A stretch of DNA of 64,000 nucleotides from an uncultured Oleispira sp. (GCA_913019965.1 CAJVZR010000001.1:62001-126000); one strand, 5' to 3'; positions 12,068 to 22,601 are shown, counted from the stretch's first letter. The notes: a model not told the origin generated them from the letters alone. Translations and numbers: made by a program.

Positions 12068-12967
12068 TTATTCATCAAGGGCCGGGATATTTTTAAAGAT
12101 ATCTTCAATCCACCGAGTTAAACCAGTCATTTCTTCTGTTTCTTTTTCCTGCTTCGGAGAAACAAGCCAGTAGCCACGATCGATCTCAATTTGATGCTCA
12201 AATGGCATCATTAAACGCTTATTATTAATCCAAGAATTTAACGTTGGGAAAATCCCCATCGCAACTCCTAGTCCATCGGCAGCGGCATTAATCGCTGCGA
12301 TATAAGAGTCGCAAATAATGTTATCGAATTTTTGTATGCTGCCTGTTGGCCAAAACGTCTTTCCCCAGTCAGACATTTCGGGTTCAGCATAAATCAGCCG
12401 ATGTTCATACAATCTAGCAATCTCGCTGAATTCGTCGTTGAACTCATAATTAAAGCCACACACCGGGGCTACCGTCGCATTAGCTAATAAGTGGCACTCT
12501 AAATTTGGCCATTGCCCATCGCCAAAGCGAACCGCAGCATCAATGGTTTCACTATCAAAATCCACATAAGACATTCGAGTTTCAATACGTAATTCAGTAC
12601 CAGGGCAATAATCTGAAAACTTCAGATAATTCGGCATTAAGAGCTCTTGTGCTACAAAGTAAGGAGCACTGACCGTCAACGACTTTTTTTCAAATTGCTT
12701 TTGATAATCAAGATGACCTAAACAATGACTCTTCATCGTCTTTTGCGCTAACTCATAATAATAGAGACCTTCTGGCGTCAAACTCAACGCTCTCGTATGT
12801 CGATTAAATAACGGCCGACCAAGCCAGTGCTCAAACGCCTTTACCTGTTGTGCTATAGCAGGCGCTGTCACACAAAGCTCTTGTGCTGCAAGCTTAAAAC
12901 TTAAATGGCGAGCTGCTGCTTCAAATACGGGGACATATTGTATTGGAGGAACTGACCGATAAGACAT
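12068..12967 (-). CDS. LysR-family transcriptional regulator
   Basis: N-terminal HTH 'FEAAARHLSFKLAAQELCVTAPAIAQQVKAFEHWLGRPLFNR'; GcvA-like effector domain. Confidence 0.92.
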   Translation of the reverse strand: MSYRSVPPIQYVPVFEAAARHLSFKLAAQELCVTAPAIAQQVKAFEHWLGRPLFNRHTRALSLTPEGLYYYELAQKTMKSHCLGHLDYQKQFEKKSLTVSAPYFVAQELLMPNYLKFSDYCPGTELRIETRMSYVDFDSETIDAAVRFGDGQWPNLECHLLANATVAPVCGFNYEFNDEFSEIARLYEHRLIYAEPEMSDWGKTFWPTGSIQKFDNIICDSYIAAINAAADGLGVAMGIFPTLNSWINNKRLMMPFEHQIEIDRGYWLVSPKQEKETEEMTGLTRWIEDIFKNIPALDE

Positions 12968-13073
12968 GAAAAACCTTTGCTATTCTATAAACAACATATA
13001 ATGGTTTGTTTAACCTTTCCCCATAGAATAACTTTCCTATTGCAATTTTAATAGCACACAACAAGGAATATCC

Positions 13074-13460
13074 ATGCTAATTACGCCTATCTATGCAGCA
13101 ATACTGGCAATCATTTACGTAGCCTTGAGTTTCAATGTCATTAGGATGCGGATAAAACTTAAAATCCCATTTGGCGATGGCAAAGATAAACAACTGAAAC
13201 GCGCCATGCGGGTACATGGTAATTTTTCTGAGTACGTGCCCCTCGCTATTATTCTGCTTTATTTTTTAGAATTGCACAGCCAGAACAATCTACTGATCCA
13301 TAGCTTAGGCAGTGCTTTTTTAATCGCTCGCTTGTCTCATATATTCGGCGTCAGCCAAATAAAAGAGAAGATTGCATTTCGAGTATTTGGCTTATTTATA
13401 ACCGGCGGCGTACTTTGCATTTGCGCTTCCACAATTTTATTGAGTGACTCTATTAACTAA
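13074..13460 (+). CDS. MAPEG family membrane protein
   Basis: 'ALSFNVIRMRIK…RAMRVHGNFSEYVPLAIILL' MAPEG signature; 4 TM; divergent to the LysR gene. Confidence 0.88.
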   Translation: MLITPIYAAILAIIYVALSFNVIRMRIKLKIPFGDGKDKQLKRAMRVHGNFSEYVPLAIILLYFLELHSQNNLLIHSLGSAFLIARLSHIFGVSQIKEKIAFRVFGLFITGGVLCICASTILLSDSIN

Positions 13461-13480
13461 GCACCGCATTAAGCCCCTCA

Positions 13481-14419
13481 CTAGAGGGATTTAAAGAAAA
13501 TTGCTATGCGTTTAATCGCGTCACTCGCTTCTGGCAAGAAAGGGGCAAAACCCTGAAATACATGCGGCATGTCGGGCCAAGTATCTAATAATACCTCTCC
13601 CCCTGCTTGCACAACTTTTTCTGCAAAGCGGCGGCTATCATCCAATAAAACCTCCGCTTCTCCCGTTTGCAGCATCAAAGGTGGTAGACCTGATAATTCG
13701 CCAAATAATGGGGAAGCCAACGGATGGGTCAGGCCCTGATTCGATGTTTTAAGATACGCAGCCCCCAGCAAAGGAATTGCCAAAGCATTGATAATTGGGT
13801 CTATTTCTTGATGCGTCTGCATGGATGCACCACTGGCAGTGAAATCAGTACAGGGGGAAATGGCTAACACTTTATCCGGCATTGGTGAATTCTTGTCTTT
13901 TAGAGTGAGCAAGCACGCTAACGACAAATTTCCACCCGCAGAATCACCCGCGATAAAAACTTCATCAGCCATAATGCTTGAAGCTGGCCCATTTTTTCTT
14001 AACCAATAATAAGCATCCAAACAATCATTTAACCCTGCAGGAAAAGGGGCTTCCGGCATCAATGAATAGTCAATAAACAAAATGGCACAATCACAGGCAA
14101 TGGCTAAGCGCGCGACAAAGGCTTTCCAGCCTTCGACCGAGCCCGACATCCAAGAACCCCCATGGATATATAGCATGCGTCTTTGGCCATCATTATTTTC
14201 TGGCACAAACCAATAGCCTGCTCTACTACCTACGGTTACCTCTGCGGGTTCAACCAACGTTTCAACGACCTCAGGAGATACCGAAAAATAGCCATCCAAT
14301 AGTCTGCGCCGCTGGCTAACATCAGTCCCATGCTGAGTTACTTCAATCGCAAGTCTCTTTAAGTGAGTTAAGACCGCTTCCAACTCTTTCGTTTTCGTCA
14401 TTCCATGACCCTTAGTCAA
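13481..14419 (-). CDS. Alpha/beta hydrolase, HSL (GDSAGG) family
   Basis: 'LYIHGGSWMSGS' oxyanion motif and 'IAGDSAGGNL' nucleophile elbow. Confidence 0.9.
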   Translation of the reverse strand: MTKGHGMTKTKELEAVLTHLKRLAIEVTQHGTDVSQRRRLLDGYFSVSPEVVETLVEPAEVTVGSRAGYWFVPENNDGQRRMLYIHGGSWMSGSVEGWKAFVARLAIACDCAILFIDYSLMPEAPFPAGLNDCLDAYYWLRKNGPASSIMADEVFIAGDSAGGNLSLACLLTLKDKNSPMPDKVLAISPCTDFTASGASMQTHQEIDPIINALAIPLLGAAYLKTSNQGLTHPLASPLFGELSGLPPLMLQTGEAEVLLDDSRRFAEKVVQAGGEVLLDTWPDMPHVFQGFAPFLPEASDAIKRIAIFFKSL

Positions 14420-14428
14420 TTTAATAAG

Positions 14429-15214
14429 CTAGATCATACCTCGGGCAATCACTTCCCCTGACTGCCATAATCGCCACTCCCCAGCATCATAGACTTCCCA
14501 TGCTTCGTCCAAAGTTAAGGGCTGGGTAGCTATAATACTGACCACATCATTCGCCGTTGTTTCAGCCGAAAAATCAATACTCACATCCGCATCGGTCAAA
14601 CAGGCAGGGCCAAAAGGCGCACGACGGGTAATGCTGGCAAGCTTGGTACTGCAAAAGGTAAATAACCAATCTCCATTACTCAACAAACAATTAAATACTC
14701 CCTTCTGCGCATAGTCTTGAGCAAAGGATACTAAGCAATTCGCTATTTGTTGATGGCTAGATTCGCGATTAAGACCTTGCTTTAGATGATTCATCATATC
14801 GCAAAAAATACTTTCGCTATCCGTATCACCAATCGGCTCAAAAGCCGCTTCATTCACGTCATATCGAGGAACAAAGTTATTAATCTGTCCGTTATGGGCA
14901 AATACCCAATTTTTTCCCCATAACTCACGAATAAAAGGATGGGTATTGGCCAGACACACATCTCCTACGTTCGCTTGACGAATATGGCAAATCGCAGTTT
15001 CACTTTTGATGGGGTGTTTTTGCACCATATTGGCAATTTTAGACTGACAACTGGGGCTAGAATCATGAAAACTACTCACCCCCTTACCTTCATAAAAAGC
15101 GACGCCCCAGCCATCTTTATGAGGTCCTGTATTTCCTCCTCGCTGGGTCAAACCGGTAAAACTGAAACATAGATCGGTGGGGGTATTCGCGCTCATACCT
15201 AAAAGTTCACACAT
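14429..15214 (-). CDS. Class II glutamine amidotransferase (YafJ-like)
   Basis: N-terminal 'MCELLGMSANTPTD', 'GPHKDGWGVAFYEG', 'AHNGQINNF'. Confidence 0.9.
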   Translation of the reverse strand: MCELLGMSANTPTDLCFSFTGLTQRGGNTGPHKDGWGVAFYEGKGVSSFHDSSPSCQSKIANMVQKHPIKSETAICHIRQANVGDVCLANTHPFIRELWGKNWVFAHNGQINNFVPRYDVNEAAFEPIGDTDSESIFCDMMNHLKQGLNRESSHQQIANCLVSFAQDYAQKGVFNCLLSNGDWLFTFCSTKLASITRRAPFGPACLTDADVSIDFSAETTANDVVSIIATQPLTLDEAWEVYDAGEWRLWQSGEVIARGMI

Positions 15215-15367
15215 AGCACCTCCTGATGATAGATAAAAATTTCCATTGTTAAATCTTCGTTATCACATTAATACGACAGATGTCACGTTACTCTCATTAT
15301 ATGCTATAAAATATGAAACAAGAGTTTATATAGTGCTCCTATCCAGGCGTCAATCTAAAGGAAACGT

Positions 15368-16042
15368 ATGAGTATATTGTTAGTTGAAGATGATCTTGAT
15401 CTCGCGGCTACCGTCACAGAATACCTCAATGACTCGGGCTTTATCGTCGACCATGCCTTCCACGGCGAATCGGCCTTAAACCTAGCCAGCCAAAGGGAAT
15501 ACGACATCATAATACTTGATGTGATGCTGCCAAGACTCAATGGCTTTGAGGTTTGCCAAAGGTTACGTAACGAGCAGGTATATCAAGGCCCTATTCTCTT
15601 TCTAACCGCAATGGATACTCTCGATTTCAAAATACAAGGGTTTAATTCCGGCTGTGATGATTATCTTGTAAAACCTTTTGAGTTGCCTGAACTTGAATGC
15701 CGTTTACATGCATTATCAAAGCGCGGGCGACGTATGGACAGTCGAAATATCATCTTTGGCGAGCTCGTCATCAATGCCGGGGAAAAACGCGTATTCCGAA
15801 ACGACCAAGAAATAGCTTTGAATAAAAATCAGTTTAATTTGTTATGTGAACTGGTTAAGCAAGCACCAAACCCTGTCAGTCGAGAATCACTATCACAAAT
15901 AATTTGGCAAGATGAAGAGCCTGACAGTGATTCGTTACGTAGCCATATCTATCGCTTACGCAACTTAATTGATAAACCCTTTGACTTCAATATGATCGAA
16001 ACCGTCCACCGAATTGGTTTGAGAATTCGTGACCATGTTTAA
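15368..16042 (+). CDS. OmpR-family response regulator
   Basis: REC 'ILLVEDDLDLAATV…IILDVMLPRLNG…KPFELPEL' plus winged-helix DNA-binding domain. Confidence 0.93.
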   Translation: MSILLVEDDLDLAATVTEYLNDSGFIVDHAFHGESALNLASQREYDIIILDVMLPRLNGFEVCQRLRNEQVYQGPILFLTAMDTLDFKIQGFNSGCDDYLVKPFELPELECRLHALSKRGRRMDSRNIIFGELVINAGEKRVFRNDQEIALNKNQFNLLCELVKQAPNPVSRESLSQIIWQDEEPDSDSLRSHIYRLRNLIDKPFDFNMIETVHRIGLRIRDHV

Positions 16043-17234
16043 TAGCCTACGTAATAAGCTGATTATTGCCATGATCAGTTACACCGTTTTTATTGCCGTT
16101 TTCTCTGCGGCCATTTTTTATCGTGGACTATACGCCTCTGAAAACTCCTATTTAAATAGTATCGTAAACTCATATTTTGAATACATTTCTCAGCACCCCT
16201 TACCTGAAACGTTACCCTATAATATTGATATCAATACCCAGTTATTTTTACTTGATAGTCCTGAGCTACCCAGTTTCATTAAACAAACGACCCCAGGTCT
16301 TTATGAAATACAACAAGAAGAAATTCACTATCGCATAGGATTGCACCCTAATGGCCAAATGATCGTCATTATCTTACAAGACATGCTTAAAATGCTTGAT
16401 CAACAAGAAGAACGCCTTGAAGCAATTATCACAAGCATCGTACTAATTACCATACTCGTAGGCAGCATTCTTGTTAGCTATTTGGTTACGCTGCTAATGA
16501 GAAGATTATTAGAATTATCTAACGATGTCGAAACAGCCATTAATCAAAACCTGATTATCCCTGATGCGATTCCTACAGCACCTATTGATGATGCGCATAA
16601 AGACGAAATTGATACCTTACGCGAGGCTTTCTCTCAATACAGCCAACAATTGCTTGATCATGCTGAGCGAGAAAAATATTTTACCCAACATGCCAGCCAT
16701 GAATTAAGAACTCCGATAGCTATTATTCGAAATTGCTTCCATATCCTGATGAAAAGTCCGCTTAATGAACAGCAAAAGAACAACGTTATTCGGATTGGGA
16801 AAGCGGCGGATAAAGCCAAAAATCTCACCGACTGTTTTTTATTACTCGCCCGTCATCATTCCAAGGAATTGGAACTCGTTGACATCGAAATAATATTACT
16901 GGACGTAATCAAAGGTCAAAATACGCTACTGGTCGCGAATGATTTAAAACTAACAGTCACGTCGATGCCTGTCGCTTTATCTTGTCACCCTGCTATGTTT
17001 GATATTTTATGCTCCAACCTTATTGGCAACGCAGTCAAGTATGGTCATGACAATGTTAATATTTGCCTAACGGATCATTCATTAACCATTAAAAACCTAG
17101 CAACCCAAGAGCCAAAAATTCAAGGGTTTGGGTTAATCATCTGTCAGAGAGTATGCAATTATCTAGACTGGAGCATTCATCATGATTACAAGGATCAATT
17201 ATTTTCAACCACCATTCACTTTAATAATCATTAA
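16029..17234 (+). CDS. Sensor histidine kinase partner of the upstream OmpR-family regulator
   Basis: Overlaps upstream RR by 14 bp; two TM segments; H-box 'HASHELRTPIAIIRN'; C-terminal ATPase region. Confidence 0.9.
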   Translation: MTMFNSLRNKLIIAMISYTVFIAVFSAAIFYRGLYASENSYLNSIVNSYFEYISQHPLPETLPYNIDINTQLFLLDSPELPSFIKQTTPGLYEIQQEEIHYRIGLHPNGQMIVIILQDMLKMLDQQEERLEAIITSIVLITILVGSILVSYLVTLLMRRLLELSNDVETAINQNLIIPDAIPTAPIDDAHKDEIDTLREAFSQYSQQLLDHAEREKYFTQHASHELRTPIAIIRNCFHILMKSPLNEQQKNNVIRIGKAADKAKNLTDCFLLLARHHSKELELVDIEIILLDVIKGQNTLLVANDLKLTVTSMPVALSCHPAMFDILCSNLIGNAVKYGHDNVNICLTDHSLTIKNLATQEPKIQGFGLIICQRVCNYLDWSIHHDYKDQLFSTTIHFNNH

Positions 17235-17241
17235 AGAATAT

Positions 17242-18072
17242 TTATTCATCATAAACATATTCTAATTGTTCGCCTGTTAAATAAAGCGCTGCAATTTCTC
17301 TTATCGCACCTGACATTATTAATTTTTTAAACTCAAATAAGAATGCGTCAATATCTCTAAGTTTACCCGCCCCCATAACTACAGGTCCTTCTTCGTGTAA
17401 GTAACTATTATTAGCCCACAGCCAGACTTCTCGCCACTCATAGATAACGGGGACTGCTATTTTATCTTTAAAACCGAGTGCCGAGACATTGCCTAACAAC
17501 CTAATAGCTGGCCCAGCGACGGCGTCAGATCGATTAGTAAGTAACATTTTCAAACTATGCTTATGATCATTAACATATATTTTCTTAGGATTACTCGACC
17601 CTTCTAAGCAAGGACAACCTGACCCTCCTTGCAAAACGGCTAACCTTTTACCCGCTAGCTCCTCAATTGTATGAATAGGATCCTTAGCTCTAGATAATAA
17701 TATAAATGGTGTTCTATATATTTTCTCGAGAGGCCTCATTATGAGCTTTCTTTTAGGCTTAAAAGACATGATAGTTAAATCGGTATAACTGTTAGTACTC
17801 ATGTCATGTTGAATTCGCGCCATCGGATGAAGGTGAATTTCAAGTTTCACTTCGTTGAGAAAATTGATATTGGTATTGATATTCGTTTGAACTTTTTTTA
17901 AAAGATCGGGATAAATCCCTTTAATTTCGCCGTCTTTCCCTTGAAAACTCCATGGGTAACTTTCGAGTAATGCAATGTTGATTTCAGCGTTAGATATCGC
18001 ACTGACTGAGAAAAATAAAAAGGTAGTTAATAGGAGCTTTCCTAACCACATAAACAGCATAATATTTCTCAC
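17242..18072 (-). CDS. Periplasmic solute-binding protein-like
   Basis: Signal peptide; 'IALLESYPWSFQGKDGEIKGIYPDLLKKV'; bilobed SBP-like organisation. Confidence 0.7.
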   Translation of the reverse strand: MRNIMLFMWLGKLLLTTFLFFSVSAISNAEINIALLESYPWSFQGKDGEIKGIYPDLLKKVQTNINTNINFLNEVKLEIHLHPMARIQHDMSTNSYTDLTIMSFKPKRKLIMRPLEKIYRTPFILLSRAKDPIHTIEELAGKRLAVLQGGSGCPCLEGSSNPKKIYVNDHKHSLKMLLTNRSDAVAGPAIRLLGNVSALGFKDKIAVPVIYEWREVWLWANNSYLHEEGPVVMGAGKLRDIDAFLFEFKKLIMSGAIREIAALYLTGEQLEYVYDE

Positions 18073-18356
18073 CTTACTTTTAATCGAGCTAGACCCGAGA
18101 TCCCATCATAAGCCCCCTAATACTAGTATAGACGTATTAACAATCTCCTTCTAATCAGTAAGCTCGCAAACTGTCTGCTAATATTTCCTAGCATCCCCAG
18201 TTATTACAATAATCATTTAAATTAAGCTTCTTTTAGGCCCAATAGTCAGGATATCGTAGAAATACCCCATTGAAGATGTGGAAAACCCTACTTCGTCACA
18301 AGCCTATCACCCTCACTTGATTAAATTAGATGCTCATTCAGAATTTAATCATCATT

Positions 18357-19565
18357 ATGAAAAATATAACGAAGAGTAAACTTATCGGTATAGTTATCAC
18401 ATCCAGCCTATTTTCTGGCTGCGGAGGCGGAACAGGCGATGGAGGCAATGCTTTTCAACTGTTCTCTCCACTCCCCAATAACATAGCCACCCCGATCAAT
18501 AATCCATCCACTACTGAAAAGAACACATTAGGCCAATTATTATTTTGGGACCCCATTTTATCAGGTAATCAAGATGTCGCTTGTGCAACCTGCCACCACC
18601 CCGCCAAAGGCTACGCCGATGCACTGATACTCTCACAAGGAGTCGGAGGTATGGGACTTGGAGAAGATCGAATAGGTGGCAGCCTTGCGAAGCGCAACGC
18701 TCCAACTATTTTAAATACAGCCTTTAATGGCATACATAATCAAGGCCCACATGTCCCAGAACAAGCTCCGATGTTTTGGGATAACCGTATTCGTAGCTTA
18801 GAACACCAAGCAAAGCTTCCCATACTCTCTCAAGAAGAAATGCGCGGCGAAGATATTGCCGAAGATCAAATAATGGCGATCGTTATTGAACGTCTAGAGG
18901 CGATCCCCGAATATAAGCAATTATTCCTTAATGCATTTGGAACCAGTGTCATTACAGAGACGTTAATATTCAAAGCAATCGCCAGTTTTGAACGCTCTTT
19001 AATCGCCAATAATAGCCGCTTTGATCAATTTCTAAAGGGCGATAGCAATGCTTTAACAGCAATCGAGCAAGAAGGCCTAGAGGAGTTTGTTGAGGTGGGT
19101 TGCGCCGAGTGTCATAGCGGCCCCATGCTATCGGATTACCAATTACACGTTATTGGCACCCCTGATTTGACCTTACCAAATGGAACTCTATTAACGGATA
19201 TGGGCGCTGGACAACTCGATTTCCGCACCCCGACTTTGCGTAACTTAAATCTAACCGGCCCTTATATGCATAATGGTATTTTTGAGACCCTTGAAGAAGT
19301 CGTGCAATTTTATCAGCAAGCTTCTCAGGGCGAAAATATTCACCCAAGCTTAAGCTTGCAAGATCTTGCACCACAAATCCAACAACTGGATATGGGTGAT
19401 GGTGATGGCGATGGCGATGGCGATGGTGATGGTGATGGTGATGGTGATGGTGAAGGAGGTAATAATGCCATCGTGAGTTTTCTTAAAAGCTTGCAGGATG
19501 ACCAGTTTGATAAGACCATTCCTGAAAGTGTACCGAGTGGCTTGCAACCCGGTGGAAATATCTAA
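18357..19565 (+). CDS. Di-heme cytochrome c peroxidase/MauG-like lipoprotein
   Basis: 'CATCHHPAKGYAD', 'CAECHSGPMLSD', 'FRTPTLRNLNLTGPYMHNG'; lipobox 'LFSGCGGG'; start moved to MKNITKSK. Confidence 0.88.
   Translation: MKNITKSKLIGIVITSSLFSGCGGGTGDGGNAFQLFSPLPNNIATPINNPSTTEKNTLGQLLFWDPILSGNQDVACATCHHPAKGYADALILSQGVGGMGLGEDRIGGSLAKRNAPTILNTAFNGIHNQGPHVPEQAPMFWDNRIRSLEHQAKLPILSQEEMRGEDIAEDQIMAIVIERLEAIPEYKQLFLNAFGTSVITETLIFKAIASFERSLIANNSRFDQFLKGDSNALTAIEQEGLEEFVEVGCAECHSGPMLSDYQLHVIGTPDLTLPNGTLLTDMGAGQLDFRTPTLRNLNLTGPYMHNGIFETLEEVVQFYQQASQGENIHPSLSLQDLAPQIQQLDMGDGDGDGDGDGDGDGDGDGEGGNNAIVSFLKSLQDDQFDKTIPESVPSGLQPGGNI
19395..19454 (+). repeat. GGYGAT hexanucleotide microsatellite encoding (Gly-Asp)n
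   Basis: Nine consecutive GGT/GGC-GAT units followed by GGTGAA, inside the CCP/MauG-like CDS. Confidence 0.95.
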
Positions 19566-19616
19566 ACACTAGACCTAAACATTTAATCTAAAGTACAAAC
19601 CTAAAGTACAAACCTG

Positions 19617-19646
19617 AAAAATACTCCGGCCAAGGCCGGAGTATTT
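19617..19646. terminator. Bidirectional rho-independent terminator
   Basis: AAAATACTCCGGCC aa GGCCGGAGTATTTT between convergent genes. Confidence 0.88.
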
Positions 19647-19652
19647 TATTTT

Positions 19653-21674
19653 CTAAAAGTTATAGGCCAAATTCATATTAACACTTCGTCCTTCCTCATA
19701 ATACTTAGAAGGCTCTTCATCAGCATAATAACGATTAGCATACGCTCTATCCGTTAAGTTTGTGATACTCACATTCATGGCTAAGTTTTCAGTACTTTGC
19801 GGTTGATAATTAAAGTGTAAATCCACTGTTGTCCAAGCAGCCGTTGTTTGATCATGCTTTTCAGGTAAAGTCCCATACTGAGAAGGTTCTCCACGGCCCT
19901 CAGCAAACCAACCATAAGCCGGCACGCGAGTCAGCGCCAAGGCATGATTAACAACGATCTGAGACGTTAGGTTATCTTGTAAACTCCATTGTGCACTGAA
20001 ACGGAATTTGTCAGACGGCATATCAAACAAGTATTCTTTGTTTTTCGTATCAAAACCAACCGTTTGTGCAAAAGAGGCATCCAGCGCTAAAGCACCATTT
20101 ACATAGTGATCAGATAATTCAAAACCATGAATACGCACAGAGTCTAGGTTTTTATACGAGCCGTCCTTATAATCAGGATTGCTGTACTCTTTGCCAATGT
20201 AGTTTTTCAACTCATTATCAAACACATTCAATTTCACACTGTTTTGGCCATTTTTAAACAAGCCAGACTGAGCCCAGACGAGACCGACTTCCTTGTTTTG
20301 TGCTTGTACTGGTTTAAGGCCCGGATTTGGTTCAAAGCCTTTCCCACTCACATAAAGCTCACTTAATCGTGGGGCAACGAGAGCCTCACTGTAAGAAACA
20401 TGAGTCGTAAGTCCTTCTAACGGCTGCCAGCTAATTCGTAAACCTTTCGATAATTGCGTTTTACTGCTGGCATTACGCCCAACAGGATTGCCATCTACAT
20501 CCACCGCATCATCGGATTGCATTGAGACTTGGTCAAATCGTAAACTGGGTAAAACAGATAGATTGTCTGTTACAGCAAAATCATATAACGCAAATAGCGC
20601 CGACGTTTTCAACTTACCTTGCGGCTCTTTCGTCGGATCGGTACCCACTACGCCATCCTCGGTGAATTCCTGTACTTTGGGTTCAATACTGTCTTCATAA
20701 TATTCAATACCATAGCTTGCAACACCTCTCGAAATTGATGAGAAGTTGGTCAAACTTAAGCCTTTTGTTAAATGAATATCTTCTGTGATACCACCACTTT
20801 CAGTATCGGTCACTTTATGATTACTTTTGTTTTGATATAACCGTGCTTGTAGGTCTAGCCACTTTGATTTGGACTGCCAATCATATCCAAGCACAAGATT
20901 ATTCGCGAAGCGTTCTCTCGTTTCTGTATCTAAGCGTGTGCGCTTATCGGTACCCGAAGTACTGGAATGACTTAAAAATAGTTTTTGCTCAGGGGTCAGC
21001 TGATAGCCAATTTTTGTTAAGCTACTGCTATTATGCATTTCAGATGATGGGCTCTCTACTCCTTCACCAACATTCAGATTTTGTGTCGTAGTACGCGCGC
21101 CACTTACCAGCGCATCCCACTTACCTTGCGCGGTAAACAAAGATAAACTCGCATTCTCTGCACCGTTATTGCTGCGGCTGCCTAACTGAATTTGCCCGCC
21201 CATATTTTTCCCAGGCTGTAATAAGTCCGCCGCAGACTTAGTCTCCATACGTATCAAGCCTGCACCTGCGCCACTGGACGCACCACGAACAACATCCACT
21301 TGCTTTAATAAATTCATCGGCTGAGTAAAACTGCCTGATTTAGTCGCATTAAAGTTATGGCGAGCCCCATCAATGGTGATAGCGATATACTGTCGGTCTA
21401 AACCTCGAATCGTAATATTTCGTGACATGGGGTTATTACTGTCCCCCGCAATATCAATATTTGGCATATTTTTCAACGCATCCGGTAACCACATAACCTC
21501 GTTACGATTTAATTCACTCATATCTAATGTATCGATAGATTGCAGTGACTCATAACTATTTGAAGAGCCTATAACAGTAACGGTTTCTAATTCAGGACGT
21601 GAAGTTTCTTCTGCAGTAACAAGGTAGGAAATACTAGCGAGGTTGATGGCTAATGCCAAAGGGATAAGTTTCAT
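19653..21674 (-). CDS. TonB-dependent outer-membrane receptor
   Basis: Plug domain 'LPDALKNMPNIDIAGDSNNPMSRNITIRGLDRQYIAITIDGARHNF'; β-barrel ending in aromatic 'NLAYNF'; start moved to MKLIPLALAINLA. Confidence 0.92.
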   Translation of the reverse strand: MKLIPLALAINLASISYLVTAEETSRPELETVTVIGSSNSYESLQSIDTLDMSELNRNEVMWLPDALKNMPNIDIAGDSNNPMSRNITIRGLDRQYIAITIDGARHNFNATKSGSFTQPMNLLKQVDVVRGASSGAGAGLIRMETKSAADLLQPGKNMGGQIQLGSRSNNGAENASLSLFTAQGKWDALVSGARTTTQNLNVGEGVESPSSEMHNSSSLTKIGYQLTPEQKLFLSHSSTSGTDKRTRLDTETRERFANNLVLGYDWQSKSKWLDLQARLYQNKSNHKVTDTESGGITEDIHLTKGLSLTNFSSISRGVASYGIEYYEDSIEPKVQEFTEDGVVGTDPTKEPQGKLKTSALFALYDFAVTDNLSVLPSLRFDQVSMQSDDAVDVDGNPVGRNASSKTQLSKGLRISWQPLEGLTTHVSYSEALVAPRLSELYVSGKGFEPNPGLKPVQAQNKEVGLVWAQSGLFKNGQNSVKLNVFDNELKNYIGKEYSNPDYKDGSYKNLDSVRIHGFELSDHYVNGALALDASFAQTVGFDTKNKEYLFDMPSDKFRFSAQWSLQDNLTSQIVVNHALALTRVPAYGWFAEGRGEPSQYGTLPEKHDQTTAAWTTVDLHFNYQPQSTENLAMNVSITNLTDRAYANRYYADEEPSKYYEEGRSVNMNLAYNF

Positions 21675-21704
21675 AAATAACAAAATCTCTGCTTGAATGT
21701 AAAG

Positions 21705-21723
21705 AAGAATCATTATCATTTAA
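21705..21723 (-). promoter_or_regulatory. Fur-like box at the TonB receptor promoter
   Basis: Minus strand TTAAATGATAATGATTCTT; 13/19 to GATAATGATAATCATTATC by hand alignment. Confidence 0.55.
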
Positions 21724-21728
21724 GCAGA

Positions 21729-21745
21729 GTGATAGAAATGTGATA
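21729..21745. promoter_or_regulatory. Direct repeat operator GTGATAgaaatGTGATA
   Basis: Exact GTGATA-N5-GTGATA, 55-71 bp upstream of the TonB receptor start; same motif at 27827, 28849 and 28937. Confidence 0.7.
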
Positions 21746-21767
21746 CTTAAATATTAAGCGTTAAATA

Positions 21768-22601
21768 TCAGTTACTTTTAATATCAAAGGTCAAGAAGCG
21801 CTCTTGAGATAAGTAGTCTGCGTCGCCTTTTCCTGACAAGGTACTTTCTAATTCAACACCTAATAAATAACGCCCTGGGTGCTTAACTTCAAATTCATAA
21901 ATACCGCCTTTCGCTTCTTCGATTTCAACTTCTTCATAATCATCATAATAAATGCGGTTTAAGCTTTTAAGCGCCACCTCACCCTTCTCCATTGGCACAC
22001 CATCAACATAGATAGTAAAGCTGAAAGGCTCATTGGTCTCAATTTTAGAAGGATGCGTATTCGGGATAATCGTTACGCCTTCTTTACGGATTTCTTTTGA
22101 AATTTCACTGATACCATTAAAACTTATATAACTTTCTGAAGCTAAACGCTTCTCGACCGTTTTCTCAATTGTTATACCTTTAGGCAAGGTTGAGTATTGG
22201 CTTTTCGGCATACGAACTTTATGCTCTTTCCCCTCTTCATCTTCATAGAAGGTTAAAAAAACTTGCGTCTCAGTAGCGTTCAAATAATAAGTACCGTACT
22301 CTTTGAATTCAGCTTCATATACTTCTTTATTTTTACCAGGAAATGCCGCTGTATATTCTTTATTCTGTCCTTTTGGTCCGACGATATTCATACGGCCGGT
22401 GTTATGATTTGATTCCGCTAAAAAAGGTTCGGCTGATCGAGATAAATCGATTGAGAAAGTATTTTGTTCATCACTATGAATCTCAAAAGCCCCCATACCA
22501 ATCCAAACATCATGAGCCACCGCTGGCAACGCTAGACCCAGACCTAACGCAGAGACAAGACCCGCTTTCAAACCGAGCACTGATACTTTTTTGCTATTCA
22601 T
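21768..22601 (-). CDS. DUF4198-type periplasmic protein
   Basis: 'AVAHDVWIGMGAFEI' after signal peptide; late 'PFSFTIYVDGVPMEKGEVAL…KHPGRYLLGVE' typical of DUF4198 proteins beside TonB receptors. Confidence 0.75.
   Translation of the reverse strand: MNSKKVSVLGLKAGLVSALGLGLALPAVAHDVWIGMGAFEIHSDEQNTFSIDLSRSAEPFLAESNHNTGRMNIVGPKGQNKEYTAAFPGKNKEVYEAEFKEYGTYYLNATETQVFLTFYEDEEGKEHKVRMPKSQYSTLPKGITIEKTVEKRLASESYISFNGISEISKEIRKEGVTIIPNTHPSKIETNEPFSFTIYVDGVPMEKGEVALKSLNRIYYDDYEEVEIEEAKGGIYEFEVKHPGRYLLGVELESTLSGKGDADYLSQERFLTFDIKSN

Noticed and set aside
19588-19613. Two copies of ctaaagtacaaac before the terminator
   Set aside because: Simple 13-bp local duplication next to a terminator; no further copies or associated function seen.
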